From the NCBI RefSeq assembly GCF_000148995.1, contig NZ_GL538352.1:496001-560000 (forward strand): 64,000 nucleotides of DNA. Reading direction: 5' to 3'. The notes below the pieces were generated by a model, which was not told where the DNA came from, did no database searches, and saw only the letters and a list, made by a program, of their open reading frames with translations. Below are positions 9,972 to 17,174 of the stretch, in pieces. How positions within the stretch are numbered: position 1 is the stretch's first letter; every line of letters begins with the position of its first letter. Source of the DNA: Listeria grayi DSM 20601. Lineage in GTDB: Bacteria; Bacillota; Bacilli; Lactobacillales; Listeriaceae. The translations under genes were made by a program, and so were the position numbers.

Positions 9972-10493
9972 GTGAAATTGTTAGTAGTGAGCGACAGCCA
10001 TAGCGAACGAGATTGTTTGATCCATTTAAAAGAAAAATACCAAGGTAACGTCGACGCCATGATCCACTGCGGCGACTCCGAATTAGAAGCAGATGACCCT
10101 GCTATGCAAGGCTTCATTACCGTACGCGGCAACTGCGACTTTGGCTCAGGATACCCCAATGAATGGGTAGGCGATGTGGATGGATACCGTATTTTTACCA
10201 CTCACGGCCATCTGTATAATATTAAAATGACATTGATGAACCTGCGCTATCGAGCACGGGAAGTAAATGCAGATTTTGTATTCTTCGGTCATTCCCACGA
10301 ATTAGGTGTAGACATTTTGGACGATACCATCATTCTGAATCCCGGCAGTATTTCCTTACCAAGAGGCCGCATTAGAGAAAAAACATACGCCCTGATCGAC
10401 GCAAATGATGAAGGCACCTTAGTTCGCTTCATGAGTGAAGACGATCAAGAACTAAGCGACCTTACACAGCTTTTCCCCGCTTTTAAGAAGTAA
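9972..10493 (+). CDS. YfcE/MJ0936-type metallophosphoesterase
   Basis: A 173-residue calcineurin-like phosphodiesterase with the metal-binding series VVSDSH, DAMIHCGDSE, VRGNCD, THGH and FGHSHELG. It starts at GTG with AAGGGAGCG upstream, 15 bases after rdgB; Bacillus has a similar gene (ysnB) in the same position. Members hydrolyse phosphodiesters in vitro but the physiological substrate is unclear. Last protein gene of the operon before tRNA-Arg. Confidence 0.88.
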   Translation: MKLLVVSDSHSERDCLIHLKEKYQGNVDAMIHCGDSELEADDPAMQGFITVRGNCDFGSGYPNEWVGDVDGYRIFTTHGHLYNIKMTLMNLRYRAREVNADFVFFGHSHELGVDILDDTIILNPGSISLPRGRIREKTYALIDANDEGTLVRFMSEDDQELSDLTQLFPAFKK

Positions 10494-10537
10494 TTGTATA
10501 AATATACAAATTGTGTCGACAAAAAGCTAAAAAAAGA

Positions 10538-10566
10538 TTGACAAACAAGCGAAATAAACATAAAAT
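10538..10566 (+). promoter_or_regulatory. Promoter of tRNA-Arg
   Basis: Perfect -35 TTGACA (10538-10543), a 17-base spacer and -10 TAAAAT (10561-10566), 33 bases before the tRNA. A strong SigA-type promoter, as expected for a stable RNA gene. Confidence 0.8.
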
Positions 10567-10598
10567 GGTATTTGGCTGCGATAATTGCAAGCCAATCT

Positions 10599-10672
<74 letters not shown>

Positions 10673-10675
10673 TTG

Positions 10676-10703
10676 AAAAACCCGCTGGTATAAGCGGGTT
10701 TTT
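10676..10703 (+). terminator. Terminator of tRNA-Arg
   Basis: AAAAACCCGCT pairs with AGCGGGTTTTT around a six-base loop, directly after the tRNA. Confidence 0.9.
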
Positions 10704-11233
10704 ATTGTTTTATTAAGTCCAAACGATTAATTGTTTTCTTCTTTTGAGACTTAAGGGTAGAAAAGGGTCTGAAAACTTTTCTGCGACTTGTTTATCCACT
10801 TTTTTAGAGCATGAGAGTAAATGTCCGTAGTTGTATTATATTTTTCATGGCCGAGACGAGCTTATATTACTTTTGCATTTATTTTGTTTATGAACCTTTC
10901 GTATTCCAAAGAGAGGCGATGTGCCAATTCTACAGTTCCACAGTAAGCGTTGTGGCCCCCTTCTGTTATACTGTAGCGTTTTTATTGATTATTACTCGAG
11001 AAAATGTCCGGGATTCGCCATTCCTAAATGTAGAATGTTATTATAACAGCTACTTATTCATTCGAGTTTAAATGAACTTAATTCATGTATCTCTCCTTCT
11101 CTTATCACTCCCAGACATTTTTTTGACACAAAAAGTTCGAAAAAACGACATAAAACGTTCGTGTGCTTTCATGATAAAATGACGGAGGAAAACGTATCTT
11201 TATTTTATTAATATTAATAACGGAGTTGAGAGT
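10704..11233. other. 530-base gene-poor interval after tRNA-Arg
   Basis: No convincing gene. An 86-codon open frame (10811-11071) has no ribosome site and an implausible aromatic-rich composition. A 9-bp inverted repeat (GTAGAAAAG/CTTTTCTGC, 10757-10784) lacks a T-run. A TTGACA occurs near 11123 but without a well-spaced -10. The interval marks the start of the accessory region; no copy of the tRNA 3' end and no integrase was noticed. Confidence 0.5.
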
Positions 11234-11773
11234 ATGAAAAAGTTTTTAATTGCTCTATTAAGTAGTGTGATAATTATCAGTATGCTTGGAGCATGTACTA
11301 ATTCGAATAGTAGCGAAGCACCTAAGCAAGTGGATAAAAAATCTCCAGATAAAGCGGAAAAAACGCAAATGTATGTCATGGATTGGAAAGATACATGGAA
11401 AGGTCTATCTTCTGAAATCAAACATGTCACGGTGGTCAAAAATGGTAAGGTTAAGGGCAAAGACATTGATGTAGTAGGTCTGAAATTAGACTTAGTGAAC
11501 AAAACGGAAAAAGATTTTACCATCGGATTAGGTAAAGCAAAACTTATCGTGGATGGCAAAGTGTATAAATTATCAAAAGAAAACAGCCGGAATATGGGCG
11601 AGAAATTTCCTAAGAAAAATAAAAAGAATGTATTACTTGTCTACCAACTCCCAAAAAAAGAAGCACCTAAAAAATATAACAAGATTACGCTGAAATGGGA
11701 TGTGAAAAAGGCAGGGGTTACGGATAAAAAAGTATATAAACCAACACTAGAGCTAACTAAAACAGCAGAATAA
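11234..11773 (+). CDS. Small lipoprotein of unknown function
   Basis: A 179-residue protein with a type II signal peptide: positively charged MKK, a hydrophobic core and a lipobox LGAC, so Cys at about residue 21 would be lipidated and the protein anchored outside the membrane. The Ser/Lys-rich linker to about residue 45 is followed by a beta-rich domain (DWKDTWKG, VGLKLDLVNKTEKDF, AKLIVDGKVYKL), reminiscent of immunoglobulin-like DUF4352/DUF5067 lipoproteins, but I cannot assign a family. The start has GGAGTTGAGAGT upstream. Single gene with its own terminator. Confidence 0.8.
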   Translation: MKKFLIALLSSVIIISMLGACTNSNSSEAPKQVDKKSPDKAEKTQMYVMDWKDTWKGLSSEIKHVTVVKNGKVKGKDIDVVGLKLDLVNKTEKDFTIGLGKAKLIVDGKVYKLSKENSRNMGEKFPKKNKKNVLLVYQLPKKEAPKKYNKITLKWDVKKAGVTDKKVYKPTLELTKTAE

Positions 11774-11809
11774 GCAAAAAAAAGCAGTAGAGCCTACTGC
11801 TTTTTTTTA
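11773..11809 (+). terminator. Terminator after the lipoprotein gene
   Basis: AAAAAAAGCAGTAG pairs with CTACTGCTTTTTTTT around a short loop. Confidence 0.88.
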
Positions 11810-11860
11810 TTTAGAATCACCACAATGCTTAATAAATCCAAGTGTGCTTTTTGTAACTTA

Positions 11861-12487
11861 TCATTTCACTTCATCAACAAAGACAATTTCTTCCACAGGA
11901 TGTCTTACTGTCGTGTGCCCTTCTTTCACACCCTTTCCAACACTTAACAGCATGATATCCTCATAATACTCAGGAATATTCAACAATTCAAAAAGCGCCG
12001 TCTTATCATAACCTGACATGGTAATGGTCTGATATCCGCGCTCGTTTAAAAGCAGAACTAACGTCATAGCGGCTAGACTACCGTCGCGAACCAATTCTTT
12101 GATCTGATCTTCATGAGACATATCTTGATAATAAGCAACAGCTGCGTTGGTTAAATAATTTTTGATTTCTTGTGTGATATAGTTCTTTTTAAAAGCTTCC
12201 TCTTGAATAATACGAATATTTTCCGTTTCAAAGGCACGATAGTCGCCTAAAACCAAGATTAGGTAACTGGATGTTTCCACCTGTTCCTGATTATTCGCAG
12301 CCACTTTGATTTTTGAGCGGAGGGCTTTATTTTCAATTATTAAGTAACGCGTACTCTGAATATTATTCCCATTTGGAGATTTAGCCGCCAGTTCGATAGA
12401 ATCAAGTATTTCCTTTTTCTCAATGATATAGTTTGGATCATAATGTCTTACAGATTTCCTGTTTAAAATAATAGATTGTAAACTCAT
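11861..12487 (-). CDS. Nitroreductase family protein
   Basis: A 208-residue FMN-dependent NAD(P)H oxidoreductase of the nitroreductase fold. The N terminus has the FMN phosphate-binding NRKSVRHYDPNY, then AAKSPNGNNIQS, and the C-terminal third carries a glycine-rich LLSVGKG segment. Such enzymes reduce nitroaromatics or quinones; the native substrate is unknown. The ATG at 12487 follows GGAGGTCTCAAA and is preferred over an upstream start. It is divergent from an HxlR regulator 111 bases away, a classic pairing in which the regulator controls a redox-stress reductase. Confidence 0.85.
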   Translation of the reverse strand: MSLQSIILNRKSVRHYDPNYIIEKKEILDSIELAAKSPNGNNIQSTRYLIIENKALRSKIKVAANNQEQVETSSYLILVLGDYRAFETENIRIIQEEAFKKNYITQEIKNYLTNAAVAYYQDMSHEDQIKELVRDGSLAAMTLVLLLNERGYQTITMSGYDKTALFELLNIPEYYEDIMLLSVGKGVKEGHTTVRHPVEEIVFVDEVK

Positions 12488-12573
12488 TTTGAGACCTCCA
12501 TTTCCTTTTTCTGCTATAATCATAGTAACTTGAACATGAAAAATTGAAAATACTGCACTTTCTTGTCACTAGG

Positions 12574-12587
12574 TTACCTGAAAGTAA
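12574..12587. promoter_or_regulatory. Candidate HxlR operator
   Basis: The palindrome TTACCTGAAAGTAA (TTAC-N6-GTAA) lies just upstream of the hxlR-type gene, between it and the divergent nitroreductase. HxlR/YodB-type regulators recognise short dyads of similar size. Site seen; role inferred. Confidence 0.4.
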
Positions 12588-12598
12588 GGGAGGATATA

Positions 12599-12964
12599 AT
12601 GGGTAAAATAAATACGGGGTTTGATGTGGTTCAAAATATGATAAGTGGGAAATGGAAAAGTATTATTCTTTATCAATTGGGAGCGGGGAAAAAGCGCACG
12701 AAAGATTTACTTCGAATTTGTGAAGGTGTTTCTCACAAAGTATTGAACGAACAGCTAAAACAGCTGCAGCAAGATGGCTTGATTCAACGTACGGTTTATG
12801 CCGAAGAAGTTCCGATCAAAGTTGAATATGCACTAACAGATTATGGACGATCTTTTTTACCTTTGCTAAAAGAAATGTGTGACACTGGCGATCAGCATCT
12901 CCAAAAACAAGGAGTAACCGCATATAATAATAGCGTGTGTGAGGAATATACATCAGAATCATAA
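12599..12964 (+). CDS. HxlR family transcriptional regulator
   Basis: A 121-residue winged-helix regulator: GKWKSIILYQLGAGKKRTKDL, then SHKVLNEQLKQLQQDGLI and VEYALTDYG, which is the HxlR-domain pattern. Several family members (YodB, HypR) sense quinones, diamide or aldehydes via an N-terminal cysteine. Here no cysteine lies in the first 35 residues; Cys occurs near positions 41, 94 and 113, so a YodB-type switch is not evident. The ATG at 12599 follows GGGAGG. Probable regulator of the divergent nitroreductase and of itself. Confidence 0.88.
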   Translation: MGKINTGFDVVQNMISGKWKSIILYQLGAGKKRTKDLLRICEGVSHKVLNEQLKQLQQDGLIQRTVYAEEVPIKVEYALTDYGRSFLPLLKEMCDTGDQHLQKQGVTAYNNSVCEEYTSES

Positions 12965-13288
12965 GCTATTAGGTTTTCGGAATTACTGGACGTTATAGAA
13001 TTTTCAGCAGATGACAATCGAGAAGATGATCAAATGAAGTTGAATGAAAGATGTTGGTATGACAGTAGAACTACTAATTTCACATGGTATACCTTAAATT
13101 TATCTCGAAACATCCTTTAGTTAGTAAAATTTCATTAATGGGACTGATTTTCTTTATTTACTGCGAATGGTATGCTTGTTTATTAAAATACGAAAACATT
13201 AATAACCATTCTTTATAATATAAACGAGCCAGTTCCAAAGAAACTAACTCGTTCTGCTTTTTTTCTTGGCGTAAAAAGCTTTGTAGTC
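12965..13288. other. 324-base interval with a terminator-like repeat
   Basis: No coding sequence seen on either strand. Near the right end (13223-13255), AACGAG...AGTT pairs with AACT...CTCGTT and is followed by a T-rich tract, so it may end hxlR transcription and also shield the convergent TM2 gene. The rest is AT-rich with no recognised element. Confidence 0.5.
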
Positions 13289-13654
13289 TTACGATTCAGA
13301 AACAGGCTCAGCTTGAAAATTACGCTTCATTTTTATTTGTTGAATAATTTCAATTTCCAATTTTTGATTGTTCTTTTTTTCAATAGAGGGGATTAAAAAT
13401 AAATCGACAAGTAACCAAATCCCAACGACTAAAAGGAAAATAACTCCGACATATAAAGCAATGGTCACCCAACCAATTATAGTCAGGATTAGCTGAGTTA
13501 CAGCTGTACCGACTTTTCCTAAATAGAATCTATGAATCCCTAAACTGCCTAAAAATATCAAAAGTACGTAAGCCAGACCTACGCTTTTTTTCCTTTTTTG
13601 AATCTCTGAGTTGACTAGCATTTGTTCTTCATTTGTTAAATCGTAGTTAATCAT
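13289..13654 (-). CDS. TM2 domain-containing membrane protein
   Basis: A 121-residue protein with a TM2 domain: GLAYVLLIFLGSLGIHRFYLGK, a second hydrophobic stretch (TQLILTIIGWVTIALYVGVI) and a third before VDLFLIPS. The GxHRFYLG motif is diagnostic of the family. TM2 proteins are small integral membrane proteins without a defined bacterial function. The ATG at 13654 follows GGGAGAGAAAGAA; an upstream ATG at 13675 sits inside the ribosome site region and is less likely. Confidence 0.85.
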   Translation of the reverse strand: MINYDLTNEEQMLVNSEIQKRKKSVGLAYVLLIFLGSLGIHRFYLGKVGTAVTQLILTIIGWVTIALYVGVIFLLVVGIWLLVDLFLIPSIEKKNNQKLEIEIIQQIKMKRNFQAEPVSES

Positions 13655-13976
13655 TTCTTTCTCTCCCTTTTGCATAATATCAGTGTTTAACGATTAACGC
13701 TAAAATATTTTATAACAAAATAAAAATGCGATTTTAGCATTAATAAAGAAGCACTAAATTAGATTATAATATATTTTTTTAAAAAATGACACAAAAAATA
13801 ACGGAAAATAAAAGAATGATGACCATTTCTAGTTAAAGTTATAAAATACTATAAAAATTTTTGATTATAAGGCTTCTGCCATGAGAATAGTAACAATTCT
13901 TACTAGGCTAACTCCTTCACTCCACCCCCTCAATCTGCTATCATAAAACAAAAACCAAAAGAAAGAAGGCAATCGA
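13655..13976. other. AT-rich intergenic region between divergent genes
   Basis: 322 bases separating the TM2 gene (-) from the flavin reductase gene (+). It must hold both promoters but I see no unambiguous pair. GAAAGAAGGCAATCG before 13977 is the ribosome site of the next gene. Confidence 0.4.
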
Positions 13977-14591
13977 ATGCATGCATTTTCCCCAGAAGAT
14001 ATGACTTCTAAAGCTTGGAGCAAGCTAATAAAGGGTTCGATCATCCCACGCCCGATCGCTTGGATCACCACTCAAAATAAAGATAATGTCATCAACGCTG
14101 CTCCATTCAGCTATTTCAATATATTTACACCGACGATCCTAGCGGTATCGATTCAATATGACCCAACCCAGCGCAAGGATACTGCGCGCAATCTTATAGA
14201 TAGAAAAGAAGCGGTTGTTCATATTCCTGATAAAGCATTGCTTGCCCAAATGGATCAGACTTCTTCGCCGCTACCGTCAAATGAAAGTGAGATCGAGTTG
14301 GCAGGGCTGCATATCGTTGCCAGTGATTTGGTTCAGCCGCCCGGGATCCAAGAAGCGAAAGTCCGGATCGAAACGAAGCTGGAAGCGCATATTCCATTGA
14401 CGGTAAAAGACTCAGATGCCATTGAAACGGAATTATTCTTGCTGCGGATCGTTAAGGCGCACCTTGCTGCAGATATCTATGATGTGACAACTGGTTATGT
14501 GGACAGTGAAAAATTGGATCCAGTTGCACGACTTGGAGGACCTGATTATAGCATTATTGATAAAATAAAAGATTTCAAACGAAACTTTTGA
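13977..14591 (+). CDS. Flavin reductase-like (DIM6/NTAB family) protein
   Basis: A 204-residue FMN-binding split-barrel protein: IPRPIAWITTQNKDNVINAAPFS is the family signature near residues 22-45, followed by AVSIQYDPTQRKDTARNL. Homologues bind FMN and act as flavin reductases or flavoprotein oxygenase partners; the substrate here is not predictable. Single gene with a terminator directly after the stop. Confidence 0.85.
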   Translation: MHAFSPEDMTSKAWSKLIKGSIIPRPIAWITTQNKDNVINAAPFSYFNIFTPTILAVSIQYDPTQRKDTARNLIDRKEAVVHIPDKALLAQMDQTSSPLPSNESEIELAGLHIVASDLVQPPGIQEAKVRIETKLEAHIPLTVKDSDAIETELFLLRIVKAHLAADIYDVTTGYVDSEKLDPVARLGGPDYSIIDKIKDFKRNF

Positions 14592-14592
14592 T

Positions 14593-14630
14593 AAAGCTCC
14601 CTTAGCGATTTGCTAGGGGAGTTTTTTGAA
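14593..14630 (+). terminator. Terminator after the flavin reductase gene
   Basis: Inverted repeat of AGCTCCCTTAGC with GCTAGGGGAGTTTTTT. It isolates the capsule locus from upstream transcription. Confidence 0.8.
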
Positions 14631-14861
14631 GTAAGTACGTCTATGAAAAATTTTACATATCTTTTTTAACGAATTTTGTGTTTCTGGTGTTTACATATTC
14701 ACAAAAAGAGGTAGAGAACAAAGGATTGCCTAACCAAAAATAAAAGAGGTGGTTATTCACGGATCTAGTAAACTTTATAAAACACATTTACTCCAAGAAA
14801 TTTGCTTACCTTATCATTTCAAAGACGGGTGATTTCATTCCATACATATACATAGCCTCAC

Positions 14862-14890
14862 TTTACGCCCGAAAAAATTGTAAGTATTAT
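14862..14890 (+). promoter_or_regulatory. Candidate promoter of the capsule operon
   Basis: TTTACG (14862-14867), a 17-base spacer and TATTAT (14885-14890). This would give a leader of about 98 bases before capA. Confidence 0.45.
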
Positions 14891-14946
14891 TTTCTCATCA
14901 AGTGCAGCCGCATGATGATAGCAAGAAGTATTACCTAATTTAAAAA

Positions 14947-14975
14947 GGAAAATTCTGGTCGGAAAGGAGTTTTCC
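14947..14975 (+). promoter_or_regulatory. Stem-loop in the capsule leader RNA
   Basis: GGAAAATTC pairs with GAGTTTTCC (nine pairs, one G-U) around an 11-base loop containing GGTCGG. It is followed by As, not Ts, so it is not a terminator. It lies seven bases upstream of the capA ribosome site and could affect translation or RNA stability. Confidence 0.4.
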
Positions 14976-14994
14976 AAAAAACGGGAGGTTGGAC

Positions 14995-15663
14995 ATGGGA
15001 GATGTAGTAGATTTGAGCAAAGTGTTAAAAGTTTTGAAGCAAAATCTTAAATGGATCGTGATTATACCTGTAGTATTTTTAATTATCGCCATGGCGCTCA
15101 CGTATTTTTTCATGACGCCAAAATATGCTTCTTCTACACAGATATTGGTGAACAAAAAGGAATCCAATAGCCAATTCATGGCCCAAGAAGTGCAATCCAA
15201 TTTGCAATTAGTAAATACCTATGCGGAAATCATTAAAAGCCCACGCATTTTAGAAAGCGTTTCCAAGAATCTTGATCGTGAATTTTCTAGTTCGGAAATA
15301 TTAAGTATGTTGACTGTCAATAATCAATCACAGTCGCAGATTTTAAATATCAGTGTTAGGAGCAATAGCAGGGCTACGTCTAAAAAAGTGGCAAATGAGG
15401 TAGCGAAGGTATTTAGTAAAGATATTAAAAAAATAATGAATGTCGACAACGTATCTATTCTATCAAAAGCGGATGTCAAGGCCGTGCAAGTTTCGCCTAA
15501 ACCGCTTGTAAATGCTGGGATCGGTATTTTTTTAGGCCTGATTGTGGCACTTTTGTTTATCTTTTTGAAACAGGTACTGGATAAAAGTCTCAAAACAGAA
15601 GAAGATGTGGCTGAAATTCTTGATCTACCAGTATTGGGAATCATTCAAGATTTCAGAAAATAG
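14995..15663 (+). CDS. capA: Capsule chain-length / kinase-activator protein (Wzz-like)
   Basis: A 222-residue membrane adaptor: an N-terminal Wzz-domain transmembrane helix (about residues 16-38), an extracellular alpha/beta region (SSTQILVNKKESNSQF, IIKSPRILESV), and a second helix (about 172-192) ending in a cytoplasmic tail. In Gram-positive systems the CapA tail activates the separate tyrosine kinase CapB, and the pair influences polymer length. The ATG at 14995 is six bases after GGGAGG; an in-frame TTG at 14989 touches that site and is rejected. First gene of the locus; length matches S. aureus CapA. Confidence 0.9.
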   Translation: MGDVVDLSKVLKVLKQNLKWIVIIPVVFLIIAMALTYFFMTPKYASSTQILVNKKESNSQFMAQEVQSNLQLVNTYAEIIKSPRILESVSKNLDREFSSSEILSMLTVNNQSQSQILNISVRSNSRATSKKVANEVAKVFSKDIKKIMNVDNVSILSKADVKAVQVSPKPLVNAGIGIFLGLIVALLFIFLKQVLDKSLKTEEDVAEILDLPVLGIIQDFRK

Positions 15664-15678
15664 GGGGCGCGATTTGAG

Positions 15679-16380
15679 ATGAAAAAGAAAGAAACCGGAA
15701 TGAGAAGAGGACTGTCGCTCATCGCTCACAATAAACCAAAGTCGATCGTCAGCGAAAAGTTCAGAGGTATACGAACAAATATCATGTTTTCAACGGCGGA
15801 TAGTGAAGTGAAGACGGTAGTTGTGACATCGGAAAAGCCGTCGTCAGGAAAGTCGACTATTTCGGCTAATTTAGCGATCACTTACGCACAAGCAGGCTTC
15901 AAAACATTGCTGATCGACGGGGACATGCGGAAACCGACGCAGCATTATCAATTTAATAAAAGTAATATAGAAGGCTTATCCAAACTTATTATCAAAAAAA
16001 GTGATTTTGAAAAATCGATTCTTGATACAGGGATAGACAACTTGCACTTGCTGACATCAGGACCAATCCCCCCATATCCATCGGAGTTGATTGGTTCTGT
16101 TAATTTTTCGCTTATTTTTGAGGAATTGCAGAAAGAATATGATTTTATTGTGGTCGACACACCTCCTGTCAATACGGTGACAGATGCGCAGCTTTTTGCT
16201 GAACTGGCAAAGCATGTGGTGTATGTGGTCGATGCGAAAAAAAGCCATCGTGATGATGTGAAAAAAGGAAAAGAATTGTTAGAAAAAGCCGGAGCAAAGA
16301 TTCTTGGGGTGGTTCTCAATAAAGCGACACCGGAAAAGGCGTCTAGTTATTATTATTACTATGGCGATGATAAAAAATGA
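15679..16380 (+). CDS. capB: Capsular bacterial tyrosine kinase (BY-kinase)
   Basis: A 233-residue cytoplasmic BY-kinase: Walker A SEKPSSGKST (about residues 51-60), Walker A' LLIDGDMRKP, Walker B FIVVDTPPV, and a C-terminal cluster of five tyrosines (SSYYYYYGDD) that is the autophosphorylation site. It lacks its own membrane segment and therefore depends on CapA. Targets known in S. aureus include the dehydrogenase CapO, whose homologue is in this cluster. Overlaps capC by four bases (ATGA). Confidence 0.93.
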   Translation: MKKKETGMRRGLSLIAHNKPKSIVSEKFRGIRTNIMFSTADSEVKTVVVTSEKPSSGKSTISANLAITYAQAGFKTLLIDGDMRKPTQHYQFNKSNIEGLSKLIIKKSDFEKSILDTGIDNLHLLTSGPIPPYPSELIGSVNFSLIFEELQKEYDFIVVDTPPVNTVTDAQLFAELAKHVVYVVDAKKSHRDDVKKGKELLEKAGAKILGVVLNKATPEKASSYYYYYGDDKK

Positions 16381-17144
16381 TCGATATCCACAATCATTTA
16401 CTTGTCGGCATAGATGACGGGCCAAGATCGAAAGCGGAGATGATCGCACTTGTCAAACAGGCAAAATCGGAAGGTATCACGGGGATCGTTGTCACACCGC
16501 ATCACTTGCATCCACGTTACTCCAATGTTTTTCCACAGATAGAGGCGATGCTTACGGAATTGAAGAGAGACGATTCGATCCAGAAACTCGGCGTGGCGTT
16601 ATATCCGGGTCAGGAGGTCCGAATTACCGATACGATCTTAACCGATATTGAGAGTGGTGATATAAAGGGGATCAACCATTCGAAATATCTGCTGATCGAA
16701 TTGCCTACAAATGAGGTGCCAGCGTTCACGAAACAATTGCTGTATGAAATCCAAACACGGGGATTTATCCCTATCATTGTTCACCCAGAACGGAACCGGG
16801 CAATTGCAAAAGATGTTGACTTGCTATTTGAATTGATTAGCGTGGGGGCTTTAAGTCAGCTCACATCTGCTTCGTTAGCTGGGATCTCGGGGAAAAATAT
16901 CCAGCAACTCTCGATTCTGATCATGGATCTTAATTTGGCGCATTTTATAGCTTCAGATGCCCATCATGCAGAACGGCGGCCATTTTTGATGCAATCGCTT
17001 TTTAAAGAGAAAAAGCTGCAGGGAAGACAGCAGATGATGGAAGAAATGATAGAGAATGGCAAAAGGCTCATTGAAAATAAGGAAATCAATAAAGAAATAC
17101 CACTTCAAAAAAAAGAGAAGAAAAAGTTTTTCGGCTTATTTTAG
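16377..17144 (+). CDS. capC: PHP-type protein tyrosine phosphatase
   Basis: A 255-residue manganese-dependent phosphatase of the CpsB/CapC family: MIDIHNHLLVGIDDGP at the N terminus, VVTPHHLHPRY, YPGQEVRI, PIIVHPERN and ASDAHHAERR supply the metal ligands. It reverses CapB phosphorylation. The C terminus is a lysine-rich tail (LQKKEKKKFFGLF), possibly membrane-associated. Translation is coupled to capB through ATGA. Confidence 0.93.
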   Translation: MIDIHNHLLVGIDDGPRSKAEMIALVKQAKSEGITGIVVTPHHLHPRYSNVFPQIEAMLTELKRDDSIQKLGVALYPGQEVRITDTILTDIESGDIKGINHSKYLLIELPTNEVPAFTKQLLYEIQTRGFIPIIVHPERNRAIAKDVDLLFELISVGALSQLTSASLAGISGKNIQQLSILIMDLNLAHFIASDAHHAERRPFLMQSLFKEKKLQGRQQMMEEMIENGKRLIENKEINKEIPLQKKEKKKFFGLF

Positions 17145-17174
17145 AAACTAAAAAGTCATACGGGGGAATCGGAT

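Larger units (their letters stand above)
14631..14994. other. Upstream region and leader of the capsule operon
   Basis: 364 bases with no gene. It contains one well-spaced promoter candidate (14862-14890) and a 9-bp stem-loop (14947-14975) just before the capA ribosome site, both listed separately. The remainder is AT-rich; no CodY box or other operator could be assigned with confidence. Confidence 0.5.

Noticed and set aside
10811-11071. 86-codon open frame after tRNA-Arg
   Set aside because: No Shine-Dalgarno, rich in Phe/Tyr/Cys as expected from AT-rich noncoding DNA, no recognisable domain.
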